Origin: Actinomadura physcomitrii
Lineage (GTDB): Bacteria; Actinomycetota; Actinomycetes; Streptosporangiales; Streptosporangiaceae
DNA: 34,539 bases
Reading direction: 5' to 3'
NCBI RefSeq assembly: GCF_008923205.2
Contig: NZ_WBMS02000067.1
Location: forward strand, 1-34,539
Positions 24,868 to 33,044 of this stretch are shown piece after piece. Position 1 is the first letter of the stretch; each line of letters begins with the position of its first letter. The notes under the pieces were generated by a model. It had not been told where the DNA came from, searched no databases, and saw only the letters and a list, made by a program, of their open reading frames with translations. A program made the translations under genes and the position numbers.

Positions 24868-25923
24868 TCAGATGTCGTCGCCGTCGCGGGCCGGGAGCCC
24901 GGCCTGCTGGGCGACGGGGGTCCAGTAGCCGATGAACTCGTTCTTGGCGTCCGTCGCCTGCTGGTTCACGTCCGCCACCTCGTCGTCGGACGGGCAGCCG
25001 GGCGAGACGTCCAGGTACCGCTGGTTCGACTCGACCGACGCGCGCAACGCCCGCACCAGCGCGTCCTTCATCGCGGTGCCGTTGTCGAGCGCGCTGACGT
25101 CCAGCGCGTTGGCCTTGTCGAGCTGCGACTGCCGCTCGTCATGGATGCGCTGGAGGCCCTCGGTGGCGCAGCCGTCGGTGACGATGGTGCCGAGCTCGGA
25201 GCGGGTCGAGGCCATCTCGTCGAGGAGGCCGTCGACCGCGCGGGCCTGCACCGTCATGTCGGCGCTGGGCGAGCCGTCCGTGGTGGTCGGCGAGTCTTCG
25301 GGGCTCTGGTCGTCGGTCGTGACGGGCTGGCCCGCCGGCGATGACGCGGGCCCGGCGACGGACGCGGCGGGCTTGTCCGAGCCGCTCGGCCAGAACACGA
25401 TCCCGAGCGCGACCACGACGAGGAGCACCACGCCCGCCGCGATGAGGAAGTACAGCGCGTTGTTCCGCTTCGGGGGCGCGGGCGGCTGCCAGATGGCGGG
25501 CTCGGCCCACGGCTCCGGCCCGAGCGGCGTCGACCGCTCGCCCCACGGCTCGGGGCCGAGCTGCGTCGACCGCTCGCCGGACGGCGGCATGGGGGACGTG
25601 CTGCCGGGCCACTGCCCGGGGTCCGGCGCGTCCGGCACGGGGATCCAGGGAGGCGGCAGCGGCTCGGCGGGCCCGGCGCCGAATCCGGCCGGGGGCGCGC
25701 CGCCGGCCGGCTGCTCGAACGGGTTCCCCTGGGCCGCCGGCGCCGGCGGGACGCCGTAGTCGCGCGTCGCCTCGTCCTCCCCGGACGGGTCGCGCGCCGT
25801 CTCCTCGGCGGCGGAGAGCGTGTGGCCGGGGCCGTCCGGCGGCATGGGCGGCACCGGTGCGTTGCAGCGCGTGCAACGGGGGAGCGCCGGATTGGTGTCG
25901 CTTCCGCAGCCCGGACACCGCAT
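24868..25923 (-). CDS. Zinc-ribbon, Pro-rich, single-TM protein (paralogue A)
   Basis: This 351-aa protein starts at ATG 25923, with AAAGGGG five bases upstream; the frame extends to 26007 but that part is not supported. An N-terminal zinc ribbon (Cys3, Cys6, Cys17, Cys20) is followed by a disordered cytoplasmic stretch that includes the near-repeat RSTQLGPEPW and RSTPLGPEPW. One TM helix lies at about 156-179. The ectodomain of ~170 residues is helical with two Cys (in DGCAT and PGCPS) that may pair. It ends in a stretch with F-x-x-x-W-x-P-V-A, also seen in the upstream gene. The cytoplasmic ribbon plus TM and helical ectodomain suggests a surface sensor or envelope scaffold. Function is unknown. 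Confidence 0.85.
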   Translation of the reverse strand: MRCPGCGSDTNPALPRCTRCNAPVPPMPPDGPGHTLSAAEETARDPSGEDEATRDYGVPPAPAAQGNPFEQPAGGAPPAGFGAGPAEPLPPPWIPVPDAPDPGQWPGSTSPMPPSGERSTQLGPEPWGERSTPLGPEPWAEPAIWQPPAPPKRNNALYFLIAAGVVLLVVVALGIVFWPSGSDKPAASVAGPASSPAGQPVTTDDQSPEDSPTTTDGSPSADMTVQARAVDGLLDEMASTRSELGTIVTDGCATEGLQRIHDERQSQLDKANALDVSALDNGTAMKDALVRALRASVESNQRYLDVSPGCPSDDEVADVNQQATDAKNEFIGYWTPVAQQAGLPARDGDDI

Positions 25924-26068
25924 AACAGCCCCTTTGCCCCGTGAGGTGCTTCGGTGACAAGATACTGCCCCGCCCCCGCGAACGGACGTCCCGCCCGCGG
26001 GTCGCAACCCGGTTGTGATCGGACGGTCACGCCCGCGCGTGCACCGCCCTGGTCGAACGCTGTGCCGG

Positions 26069-27730
26069 TCAGACCCGCTGCCAGCTCCGCACCGGCTGCC
26101 CGGTCTTCTTCGCCACGGGGTTCCACAGCGCGACGAACTTCTGCTTGGCGAGCGTCGCGCGGCGCTCGCCCTGCGCGCGGCCCGGCACGTGCGCCGCGTC
26201 CGGCTTCGGCTTGCCGTGGCAGTGCGCCCGGCTCCGCTGCGCCCACTGCAGCAGGAGCTGGTCGACCTGCAGCGACGCCTGCAGCGCCTGCGCCAGCGAC
26301 GTCTTCAGCTGCGCGCCCTTCGTCAGCTGGCCGACCTTCAGGTTGCGGGTCCGGTTCAGCTGGTTCTGGCGGCGCTGGACGGCGTTCTGGAACCCCTGGA
26401 CGGCGGTCGGCAGATCCTTGCAGCGACCCGCCCGGCTGAGCGCCCCGGCGAGGACGCGGCGCGCGTCGACGCTCGCGTCCAGCACCGCGCTCATGGCCTC
26501 GGCCTGCTGCTTCTCCGCGCTGCTGATCTTCTCGTTCTGCGAGACCGGCTTGCTGGACGACTTCGACGCCTGGGGGGACCCGCCGTCCTTGCCGCCGCCG
26601 GACGGCCACGCGACGAACGCGACCACGACGAGCGCCACGGCGACGAGCGCGGCGACGCCGATCAGCAGCGGCTTGCTCGTCCCGCCGCCGGAGCGCGCCG
26701 GACCAGGGGGATAGCCGCCGGGGCCGCCCGGACCGCCCGGACCGCTCGGGCCCAGCTGGTTCATCGGCATGCCCTGGTTCCCCATCGGCATGCCCGGGTT
26801 CATCGGGTCGCCGTAGCCGCCGCCGGGCGGGCCGAACCCGCCCGGACCGCCCGGACCCATCGGGGGAGCGCCCATGACGGACGTACCGCCCGGATCCATC
26901 CGGGTCTGGTCGAACCCGCCGTTCGACCCGAAGTCCATGCGGGTGCGGCCGTCGAGCTGTGCACCCCCGATCGCACCCCCCATCGGCCCGCCCATCGGGC
27001 CGGGTGCGAGCTGCGTCGCCTCGGCGTCCGCCATGGGCGCCTGGCCCTGCGGCGGCGAGCCGGCGGCCGGCAGCGGGGCGCCCCAGCCCTGGCCGACGGG
27101 CGGCTGCGGGGCATCGTAGATCTGGGTGGCCTCCGCCGCGTCCTGCGGGTCGGGCTTGCGCGGCTGCGCGAACCACGACTCCGGGACGATCGACTCGACG
27201 GGCGGCGGCGGCTCCTCCGGGGCGAGCGCGCCGCCGGGGAACCCGCCCGCGGGCGGCAGCGCGGGGGCACCGGACGAGGGCGCGGCGCCGAGCGCCGGCT
27301 GCTGCTGGCCGTTCGCCCGCACCTGGCCGTTGGCCCAGCCGCTCCCCTGGCCGTTCGCCTGGCCGTTCGCGGCGGAACCGTTCGCGCCCGCACCGTTCGC
27401 GGCGGGGCCGGCGTTCGCGCCGCCGCTGCCGGCGGGCAGGGCCGGGGTGCCGCCGGTGGGCGTGTAGCCCTCCGCGTCCGGGTCGAACGTCCACGTCGCG
27501 GTGGACTCGGGGTCGCCGGGCGCCGGGCTGGCCGGCGCCCACGCGGGCGTCGGCGGCGGCACCATCATGGTCTTCTCGTCGAGCCCCGCCCGCCCGTCGA
27601 GCACGGCGGCGGGGCCGCCCTGCACGGGCGCGGGAAGCGGCCCGACCGAGTACACGTCGATCGGCGCGTCGCAGTTCGAACACTTGCCGAGCGTCCCGGG
27701 CGTGTGAGAACCGCACGTCGGACACTGCAT
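26069..27730 (-). CDS. Zinc-ribbon, Pro/Gly-rich, single-TM protein (paralogue B)
   Basis: This 553-aa protein starts at ATG 27730 (GAGG eight bases upstream); the frame open to 27772 adds an unlikely basic tail. Its ribbon has the same spacing as the neighbour (Cys3, Cys6, Cys17, Cys20). The ~330-residue cytoplasmic part contains Asn-Gly repeats (about 112-142), Met/Gly/Pro runs and Thr motifs such as EATQI, EATQL, GRTRM and DQTRM. TM lies at about 354-376. The ectodomain has two Cys (RCKD and AHCHG) and ends in F-V-A-L-W-N-P-V-A, matching the shorter paralogue. The pair most likely arose by tandem duplication, with expansion of the linker here. They are 145 bp apart on the same strand. Function is unknown. 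Confidence 0.85.
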   Translation of the reverse strand: MQCPTCGSHTPGTLGKCSNCDAPIDVYSVGPLPAPVQGGPAAVLDGRAGLDEKTMMVPPPTPAWAPASPAPGDPESTATWTFDPDAEGYTPTGGTPALPAGSGGANAGPAANGAGANGSAANGQANGQGSGWANGQVRANGQQQPALGAAPSSGAPALPPAGGFPGGALAPEEPPPPVESIVPESWFAQPRKPDPQDAAEATQIYDAPQPPVGQGWGAPLPAAGSPPQGQAPMADAEATQLAPGPMGGPMGGAIGGAQLDGRTRMDFGSNGGFDQTRMDPGGTSVMGAPPMGPGGPGGFGPPGGGYGDPMNPGMPMGNQGMPMNQLGPSGPGGPGGPGGYPPGPARSGGGTSKPLLIGVAALVAVALVVVAFVAWPSGGGKDGGSPQASKSSSKPVSQNEKISSAEKQQAEAMSAVLDASVDARRVLAGALSRAGRCKDLPTAVQGFQNAVQRRQNQLNRTRNLKVGQLTKGAQLKTSLAQALQASLQVDQLLLQWAQRSRAHCHGKPKPDAAHVPGRAQGERRATLAKQKFVALWNPVAKKTGQPVRSWQRV

Positions 27731-28133
27731 CGCTCTGACCTCGCCTTGTCGCCGCTTGCCACGCCTGCGCATCCCGGCCCGCCGGCTGGGGCGGGCCGCT
27801 GTTCCCCGCGAACGAAACCGGCAGGGCTCCCGACAAAAGTAGTGGGTGATGTCGCTCGAGGGCGCGTGGATCGGAATCTGGACTCACCGCTGACGGGCTC
27901 GCACCGAATCACGACATCTCGGTACCGGTCAAGATTGCCGCCGGTGGTTTACCGGGGATCCTGTGAGGCTCCTCACATCTTAGGGGGACGGGCGTCGCGC
28001 CGCCGGAGAACCGCGCGGACCCGCCGCCGCAACCCGCACGCCGCGCGGCGAGTGCGGCCCGCAGCGGCTAGGCTCGGAGCGGTTCGGCGCGCACTTGAAC
28101 AAGAGCAGGGCGCATCCAGAGAAGACGGAGTCC
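27731..28133. other. 403-bp divergent intergenic region
   Basis: No gene is seen. The region must hold the promoters for paralogue B (minus) and murT (plus). TAGGCT at 28069-28074 is a typical actinobacterial -10 with a ~55-base leader to murT, but no clear -35. A 16-bp inverted repeat at 27962-27977 is listed separately. Several frames are open across part of it but lack ribosome sites. Confidence 0.5.
27962..27977. promoter_or_regulatory. Operator-like palindrome TGTGAGG-CT-CCTCACA
   Basis: Perfect 7-bp arms flank a 2-bp centre, midway between the divergent zinc-ribbon and murT genes. The size and symmetry fit a dimeric repressor site. No regulator gene is adjacent, so its protein is unknown. 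Confidence 0.4.
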
Positions 28134-29384
28134 ATGAGCGATCTTCCGCTGCGTTCGCAGCTGGCCGTCGCGCTCGGTCGTACGGCCGCCAAGATGTCCC
28201 GGATGGCGGGCCGCGGGGACGGCTCGGTGATCGGCGGGCGGATCGGCCTGCGCCTCGACCCCGAGCTGCTCACCCGGCTCGCCAAGGACCGCAAGCTCGT
28301 CCTCGTCAGCGCCACCAACGGCAAGACGACGACGACCCGGCTGATCACCTCGGCGATGACCCCGCTGGGCGAGGTCGCCACCAACGCGTTCGGCGCGAAC
28401 ATGCCCACCGGGCACGTGTCCGCGCTCGCGTCCGCGCCCACCGCCCGCTACGGCGTGCTGGAGTGCGACGAGAAGTACGTCCCGATGGTGCTGCGGGAGA
28501 CCGGCGCGAACATCGTCGCGCTGATGAACCTCAGCCGCGACCAGATGGACCGCGCCGCCGAGATCTGGCTGCTGGCCGGCAAGTGGCGGCGCGCCCTGGA
28601 GGCGTCCCCGAACAGCCACGTCGTCGCCAACTGCGACGACCCGCTCGTCACGTGGGGCGCGTCGTCCGCCAAGAGCGTCACGTGGGTCGCCGCGGGCCAG
28701 CACTGGCGCGAGGACTCCTGGTGCTGCCCCGAGTGCGGCGGCCCCCTCGACCGGCAGGACACCGACGAGGACAGCGACTGGGCGTGCCGGCAGTGCCACT
28801 TCCGCCGGCCCCGGCCCGACTGGACGCTGAAGGGCGACCAGATCACCGGCCCCGACGGCCGCGCGTTCTCCCTCGCCCAGCTGTCCCTGCCCGGCCGCGC
28901 CAACCGGTCGAACGCGCTCGTCGCGCTCGCGGTCGTCGCCCAGTTCGGCGTCCCGCCCGAGCAGGCGCTGCCGCTGCTGTCGCAGGTGCGGTCGGTCGCC
29001 GGCCGCTACACCACCGTCGAGCACGAGGGCCGCTCGATCCGGCTGCTGCTGTCGAAGAACCCGGCCGGCTGGCTGGAGGCGTTCGACGTCCTGCAACCCG
29101 CGCCCGGCCCCGTCGCACTGTCGATCAACGCGCAGGGCCCCGACGGCCGCGACACCTCCTGGCTGTGGGACGTCGACTACCGCATCCTGCGCGGCCGGCC
29201 CGTCTGGGTCGCCGGCGAGCGGCGGATCGACCTCGCCGCCCGCCTCGAGGCCGCCGACGTGCAGTTCACCCTGGTGGACGACATCGACCAGGCGGTCATG
29301 GCCGTCCCGCCCGGGCACCTGGACGTGATCGCCAACTACACCGCCTTCCAGAACATCCGAACGAGGTACGGCCGTGTCGTCTGA
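28134..29384 (+). CDS. murT: Lipid II isoglutaminyl synthase, MurT subunit
   Basis: MurT works with GatD to amidate the D-Glu of lipid II stem peptides to D-isoglutamine in the cytoplasm. The 416-aa protein starts at ATG 28134, with GGAG three bases upstream; the longer frame to 28095 is less likely. The Mur-ligase P-loop is VSATNGKTTTTR (Lys64). MNLSRDQMDR is the usual central-domain stretch. A four-Cys zinc ribbon (Cys198, Cys201, Cys218, Cys221) is inserted as in other MurT proteins. The C-terminal DUF1727-type domain runs to the end (LLLSKNPAGWLEAF onward). It overlaps gatD by 11 bp, as expected for a two-subunit enzyme. Confidence 0.96.
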   Translation: MSDLPLRSQLAVALGRTAAKMSRMAGRGDGSVIGGRIGLRLDPELLTRLAKDRKLVLVSATNGKTTTTRLITSAMTPLGEVATNAFGANMPTGHVSALASAPTARYGVLECDEKYVPMVLRETGANIVALMNLSRDQMDRAAEIWLLAGKWRRALEASPNSHVVANCDDPLVTWGASSAKSVTWVAAGQHWREDSWCCPECGGPLDRQDTDEDSDWACRQCHFRRPRPDWTLKGDQITGPDGRAFSLAQLSLPGRANRSNALVALAVVAQFGVPPEQALPLLSQVRSVAGRYTTVEHEGRSIRLLLSKNPAGWLEAFDVLQPAPGPVALSINAQGPDGRDTSWLWDVDYRILRGRPVWVAGERRIDLAARLEAADVQFTLVDDIDQAVMAVPPGHLDVIANYTAFQNIRTRYGRVV

Positions 29385-30117
29385 CCCCGCTTCCGCCGCC
29401 ATGCCCGGCGCCCAGCACCCGCTGAAGATCGTCTGGATCTACCCGGACCTGCTCAGCACCTACGGCGACCAGGGCAACACGATCGTGCTGGAGCGGCGCG
29501 CCGCGCTGCGCGGCATCCCGACCCGGACGATCAGCCTGCGCTCGGACGAGCCCGTCCCCGCCGACGGCGACATCTACCTGCTCGGCGGCGGCGAGGACCG
29601 GCCGCAGATCCTCGCCGCGCAGCGGCTGCTCGGCGACGGCGGCCTCGCCCGCGCGGTGCAGTCCGGCGCCGTGGTCTTCGCGGTCTGCGCCGGCTACCAG
29701 CTGCTCGGCCACGAGTTCGGCGGCGAGGAGGGCCAGCCCGTCCGCGGCCTCGGCCTGCTCGACATCCGCTCCGGGCGCGGCGAGCAGCGCGCCGTCGGCG
29801 AGATCGTCGGGGACGTCGCGGGCGAGCTGAACGTCCCGCGCATCACCGGCTTCGAGAACCACCAGGGCGTCACGCGGCTCGGCCCGAACGCCCGCCCGTT
29901 CGCGAAGGTGCTGCACGGCATCGGCAACGGCGACGGCTACGAGGGCGCCTACGCGGGCCACGTGCTCGGCACCTACATGCACGGCCCGGCGCTCGTCCGC
30001 AACCCGGGCCTCGCCGACCTGCTGCTGCGCTGGGCCGTCGGCCGCGACCTGCAGCCGATCGACGACTCGTGGGCGGGCCGCCTGCGCGAGGAGCGCCTCG
30101 CCGCCGTCCTCGGCTGA
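29374..30117 (+). CDS. gatD: Lipid II isoglutaminyl synthase, glutamine amidotransferase subunit GatD
   Basis: This 247-aa class I glutaminase releases ammonia from glutamine for MurT. GTG 29374 lies within the end of murT, behind GAGG; ATG 29401 is a less likely alternative. IYLLGGGEDRPQ precedes the nucleophile Cys105 in FAVCAGYQLLG, and GTYMHGP provides His203, giving the CobB/CobQ-like Cys-His pair. The family lacks the third Glu of the usual triad. Its N-terminal IVWIYPDLLSTYGDQGN is a GatD signature. Length and gene order are normal. Confidence 0.96.
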   Translation: MSSDPASAAMPGAQHPLKIVWIYPDLLSTYGDQGNTIVLERRAALRGIPTRTISLRSDEPVPADGDIYLLGGGEDRPQILAAQRLLGDGGLARAVQSGAVVFAVCAGYQLLGHEFGGEEGQPVRGLGLLDIRSGRGEQRAVGEIVGDVAGELNVPRITGFENHQGVTRLGPNARPFAKVLHGIGNGDGYEGAYAGHVLGTYMHGPALVRNPGLADLLLRWAVGRDLQPIDDSWAGRLREERLAAVLG

Positions 30118-30163
30118 CCGGCAGCGGACACCGGACCGCCCGTTCTCCGGCACCTTCCTCGAA

Positions 30164-30169
30164 TAGGAT
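30164..30169 (+). promoter_or_regulatory. Possible -10 element TAGGAT
   Basis: TAGGAT lies 34 bases before the GTG of the PH-like gene in an 86-bp gap after gatD. It fits the actinobacterial TAnnnT -10. No good -35 is present, so the evidence is weak. Confidence 0.3.
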
Positions 30170-30203
30170 TCGGCGGCCTGCCGGATCGGATCATGGAGGT
30201 GCC

Positions 30204-30644
30204 GTGTCGGCGAGGACGAAACTGGCGGAGCGGCTGGCTCCCCAGATGGCGCCGGGCGAAGCGGTCGACACCGTGGTCGTCGCCCAGCTCAAGCGGGGCA
30301 TGAAGCAGCAGCTCGGTAAGAGCCTCGCCACGGGCCTGGCCACCGGGCTCGCGACGGCGGCGGCCACCGGCGGGGTGGGACTCGTCGTCGTGGCGGTGCC
30401 GCCGGCCGTGTGGGTCGTCGTGACGTCGCACCGGGTGCTGATGTTCAAGCGGATCAACGGAAGCTCCCGCCCCGGCGCGCTCGTGTTCGACGCGCCGAGG
30501 GAGGCGCTGGCGGCGGAGCGGAAGAGCGGCCTGCTGAACCAGGTCGTCATCGCCGACCGGAGCGACGGGCAGTCGCTCGTCCGGCTCAACCTCGGCGTGC
30601 GGAAGAAGGCCGCGAACGAGATCGTGGCCTCCATCGAACGCTGA
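30204..30644 (+). CDS. Small membrane-associated protein with PH-like domain
   Basis: This 146-aa protein starts at GTG 30204 with GGAGG four bases upstream. Residues about 40-75 form an Ala/Gly/Val-rich hydrophobic segment that could cross or dip into the membrane. The rest (VVTSHRVLMFKR, then ALVFDAPREALAAERKSG) has the shape of a bacterial PH-like domain, where a strand with T-x-x-R-V/L is typical. Its role is unknown; such proteins often bind membrane partners. It follows gatD but probably has its own promoter. Confidence 0.7.
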   Translation: MSARTKLAERLAPQMAPGEAVDTVVVAQLKRGMKQQLGKSLATGLATGLATAAATGGVGLVVVAVPPAVWVVVTSHRVLMFKRINGSSRPGALVFDAPREALAAERKSGLLNQVVIADRSDGQSLVRLNLGVRKKAANEIVASIER

Positions 30645-30691
30645 GCCGGGTTCCCGGGCCGAGGACGGCCGGGACGTCCGGCGGCGATCCG

Positions 30692-30706
30692 GTGAACGTT
30701 CGGTCA
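30692..30706. promoter_or_regulatory. TetR-operator-like element, copy 1
   Basis: GTGAACGTTCGGTCA matches the TGAACG-N2-CGNTCA half-site pattern common for TetR-family repressors. It lies 57 bases before the phosphatase ATG (30749). The same 15 bases recur at 32211-32225. The match makes GTG 30692 an improbable start codon. Confidence 0.5.
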
Positions 30707-30748
30707 GGGGTCTGGCGGCGCGCCCGTCGGGCTGCCACCGTGGCGATC

Positions 30749-32185
30749 ATGATCTGCTGCCGTCCCGGCCGCCGCGACCTGCTGCGCTGGAGCGCGATCG
30801 TGGCGGGGGCGGGCCTGCTGCCCGCCCTCGACCCGGCCTCCGCGCGCGCCGCCGGCGCCGCCCGCCCGGTGAACCTCGAACTGGTGACGCTGACCGAGAC
30901 GTCCGCCGTCCTCACCTGGTACACCGGCGTCCCCGGCACCGACGACGGGCTCGGCCGCATGGAGCCCGCCCCGTCCGACGCCGAGGTCGTCTACGGGACG
31001 CACCCGTCCCGCCTCACCCGCTCGGCCCACGGCCCGTCGGGCACGCCGTACCACTACGTCGAGCTCACCGATCTGGAGCCGGGCCGCACCTATTACTACA
31101 AGGCGCGGTCCAACGGCGTCGCCGCCACCGCCACGGGACTCGCGGGCGGCCAGGCGGCGGGCGTCCCGCAGGGCGAGGTGTTCGCGTTCACCACGCCGCA
31201 GCCGCCGCCCGGCAGGCACCTGTTCTCCATCGCGCTCTGCAACGACCTGCATCTCGGCGAGACCGTCGCCGGGCTCATCGGGCAGCTCCCCTGGATCACG
31301 GGGATCTCGCAGGTCCCGGGCCACGCGCCCTACCCGGAGATCATGGCGAGGGCGCTGATCGCGGACGCCCGCGCGCGGGGCGCCGACCACCTGCTCGCCG
31401 CCGGGGACGTCTCCAGCGAGGCGGCGCCCGCCGACCTGCACAGCGCCAAGAGCATCCTCGACACCTTCGGCACGTACACGCAGGACTATCTCGTCGCGCG
31501 CGGCAACCACGACCGCGCTCACGAAGGCGCCGCCTATTCCACCTGCACTGTCGGCCGTTACCAGGGCAACGACTGCTTCCAGGACGCCTTCTTCCCGTCC
31601 GGTCCCAGCCATTTCGCCCGCGACCTGCACGGTCTTCGCGTCATCGGCCTCGACACCTATGACAAGCCCGGGAACGGCGGCGATTCCGGCGGGCTGTCGC
31701 CCGAGCAGCAGTCCTGGTTCGAAGCCGAACTCAAGAAGGACCCGGACCGTCCGACGCTCGTCTTCGGCCACCATCCGCTGTTCACCGAGAACGACCCGCT
31801 GTCCATCACCGGCGCCCATTCCCTCGACGCCGGGCAATCGCTGCGCATTCTCGGCGCCTACGCCCGCACCCCCGGCGTCTTCCTCCACCACGCCGGCCAT
31901 ACCCACCGGAACCAGCGGTCGGTGTTCCCGCTGGCGCCGAAGGTCGTGCAGCAGGAGGTCGGCGCCGTCAAGGAGTACCCGGGCGGCTTCACGCTGCTCC
32001 GCGTCCACAGCGGCGGCTACGCGCTGAACTTCTACAAGACCCGAAGCCCCGAGGCGCGGGCATGGAGCGAGCGGAGCCGGCAGGAACTGTCCGGGCTCTG
32101 GCCGCAACTGTCCCTGGGAAACCGCATCACCGACCGCAACTCCGTCGTCGCCCGCGACCTCTCCGGACTCGCCCCCGCCGGCTGA
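30749..32185 (+). CDS. Tat-exported purple-acid-phosphatase-like metallophosphoesterase
   Basis: This 478-aa phosphoesterase starts at ATG 30749 or GTG 30740. RRDLLRWSAIVAGAGLLPAL is a Tat signal, and cleavage near ASARA is likely. Residues about 36-150 form a fibronectin-like N-terminal domain, as in purple acid phosphatases (SAVLTWYTG and TYYYKARS). The metallophosphoesterase domain has all five motifs: Asp166-x-His168 (NDLHLG), Asp220 (AAGDVS), Asn253-His254 (GNHD), His341-342 (FGHHPLF) and GHTH (384-386). Enzymes of this type hydrolyse phosphate esters outside the cell. The lack of an obvious Tyr ligand in the PAP position is not resolved here. It may be under repression through the upstream 15-bp element. 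It is monocistronic or followed by the small membrane pair. Confidence 0.9.
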   Translation: MICCRPGRRDLLRWSAIVAGAGLLPALDPASARAAGAARPVNLELVTLTETSAVLTWYTGVPGTDDGLGRMEPAPSDAEVVYGTHPSRLTRSAHGPSGTPYHYVELTDLEPGRTYYYKARSNGVAATATGLAGGQAAGVPQGEVFAFTTPQPPPGRHLFSIALCNDLHLGETVAGLIGQLPWITGISQVPGHAPYPEIMARALIADARARGADHLLAAGDVSSEAAPADLHSAKSILDTFGTYTQDYLVARGNHDRAHEGAAYSTCTVGRYQGNDCFQDAFFPSGPSHFARDLHGLRVIGLDTYDKPGNGGDSGGLSPEQQSWFEAELKKDPDRPTLVFGHHPLFTENDPLSITGAHSLDAGQSLRILGAYARTPGVFLHHAGHTHRNQRSVFPLAPKVVQQEVGAVKEYPGGFTLLRVHSGGYALNFYKTRSPEARAWSERSRQELSGLWPQLSLGNRITDRNSVVARDLSGLAPAG

Positions 32186-32210
32186 GGCGCACTGCGAAGA
32201 CGACATATGC

Positions 32211-32225
32211 GTGAACGTTCGGTCA
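32211..32225. promoter_or_regulatory. TetR-operator-like element, copy 2
   Basis: The same 15 bases as at 30692-30706 occur 68 bases before GTG 32293. With the next base (C 32226) the match to the inverted arm becomes GTGA and TCAC. Two copies in front of successive genes suggest a common regulator. Confidence 0.5.
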
Positions 32226-32292
32226 CGCTCCTCCCGGAAATGGCCGCCGGTCCGTAGTCTGGACCGTACCGGCGACGATTTCGGGGGATCTC

Positions 32293-32802
32293 GTGCCGAG
32301 ACGCGATTGGCCGAGCCGGATCGACGAGCTGTCCGGCGTGGTCGTGGTCGGCATCGCCATTGCCGGAGGCGCGCTCATCGTTCTGGGGCTGCTGTTCTTC
32401 GCGGTGGTCGCCGTCGCCGGAATTGTCCACGGGTTGCTGCCGTACTGGCGCTACGTCCTCGCGGCCTTCGGCCTGCTCGTGGTCCTTCCGATGACGGTCA
32501 CCGGTGTCGGGGAGTTCGTACGCGCGCGGAAGCGCCGGTCGAACCCGCCGCCGTCCGGCAGGAGACGGCCGCTCATCGGGTCCAGCGGATCCCCATCGAC
32601 TGGCATACCGGGACTGCTTGCAGTTGTCGCCGCTGCCGTCACAACTGGACGTCCCACGGCCGCGGGGCAGGGGCCGTGCCTGGCCGAGGGCCCGCCCTAC
32701 ACGACGCAGACCGTCATCGGCCTGGAGGGCGACGTGATGGAGGTCGACGCCGGCGGCACACCGTGCGGATGCAGCGGGTACGTAGGCATCGAGCCGCCAT
32801 GA
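32293..32802 (+). CDS. Small membrane protein of unknown function
   Basis: This 169-aa protein starts at GTG 32293 with GGGGGA upstream. Two hydrophobic segments (about 14-45 and 50-75) are followed by a basic RARKRRS stretch and a soluble tail ending TPCGCSGYVGIEPP. In the middle (codons 97-125) third-position GC drops; there another frame contains C-x-C-x2-C, so a pair of small indels is possible. The final 40 codons return to normal use. Its ATGA overlaps the next gene. No family recognised. Confidence 0.55.
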   Translation: MPRRDWPSRIDELSGVVVVGIAIAGGALIVLGLLFFAVVAVAGIVHGLLPYWRYVLAAFGLLVVLPMTVTGVGEFVRARKRRSNPPPSGRRRPLIGSSGSPSTGIPGLLAVVAAAVTTGRPTAAGQGPCLAEGPPYTTQTVIGLEGDVMEVDAGGTPCGCSGYVGIEPP

Positions 32803-33044
32803 CCTGGCTCCGGAAGCTCGACGAGGGACTGGGGTGGCTGCTCCACCGGCTGGCGGTGGTCGTGGTCGCGGCCTGCGCGCTCGGCTTGCTGGCCTCCGTC
32901 GTCCTTATCGTCGCCGGACTGCTGCGGATCTCCCCGTTCCACGCGCTGGGCGGCGTCGGGGTCGTCTCGCTGCTGTTCTACACGGCGCGGAACACCGAAG
33001 GCGGCGGCCCGGACGAACCCGGCCAGCCGGGCGACTGGTACTAG
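32799..33044 (+). CDS. Small two-TM membrane protein
   Basis: This 81-aa protein starts at ATG 32799, overlapping the preceding TGA. Two hydrophobic helices (about 15-43 and 47-62) are joined by a short loop, then an acidic Gly/Pro tail ends PGDWY. It is coupled to the preceding membrane protein and may form a complex with it. No family recognised. Confidence 0.6.
   Translation: MTWLRKLDEGLGWLLHRLAVVVVAACALGLLASVVLIVAGLLRISPFHALGGVGVVSLLFYTARNTEGGGPDEPGQPGDWY

Noticed and set aside
24840..25344. Straight extension of the small Gly/Gln-motif protein to a 265-aa product
   Set aside because: It runs antisense to the zinc-ribbon gene and shows no helix or motif; the coiled-coil continuation is in another frame that stops at 24839.
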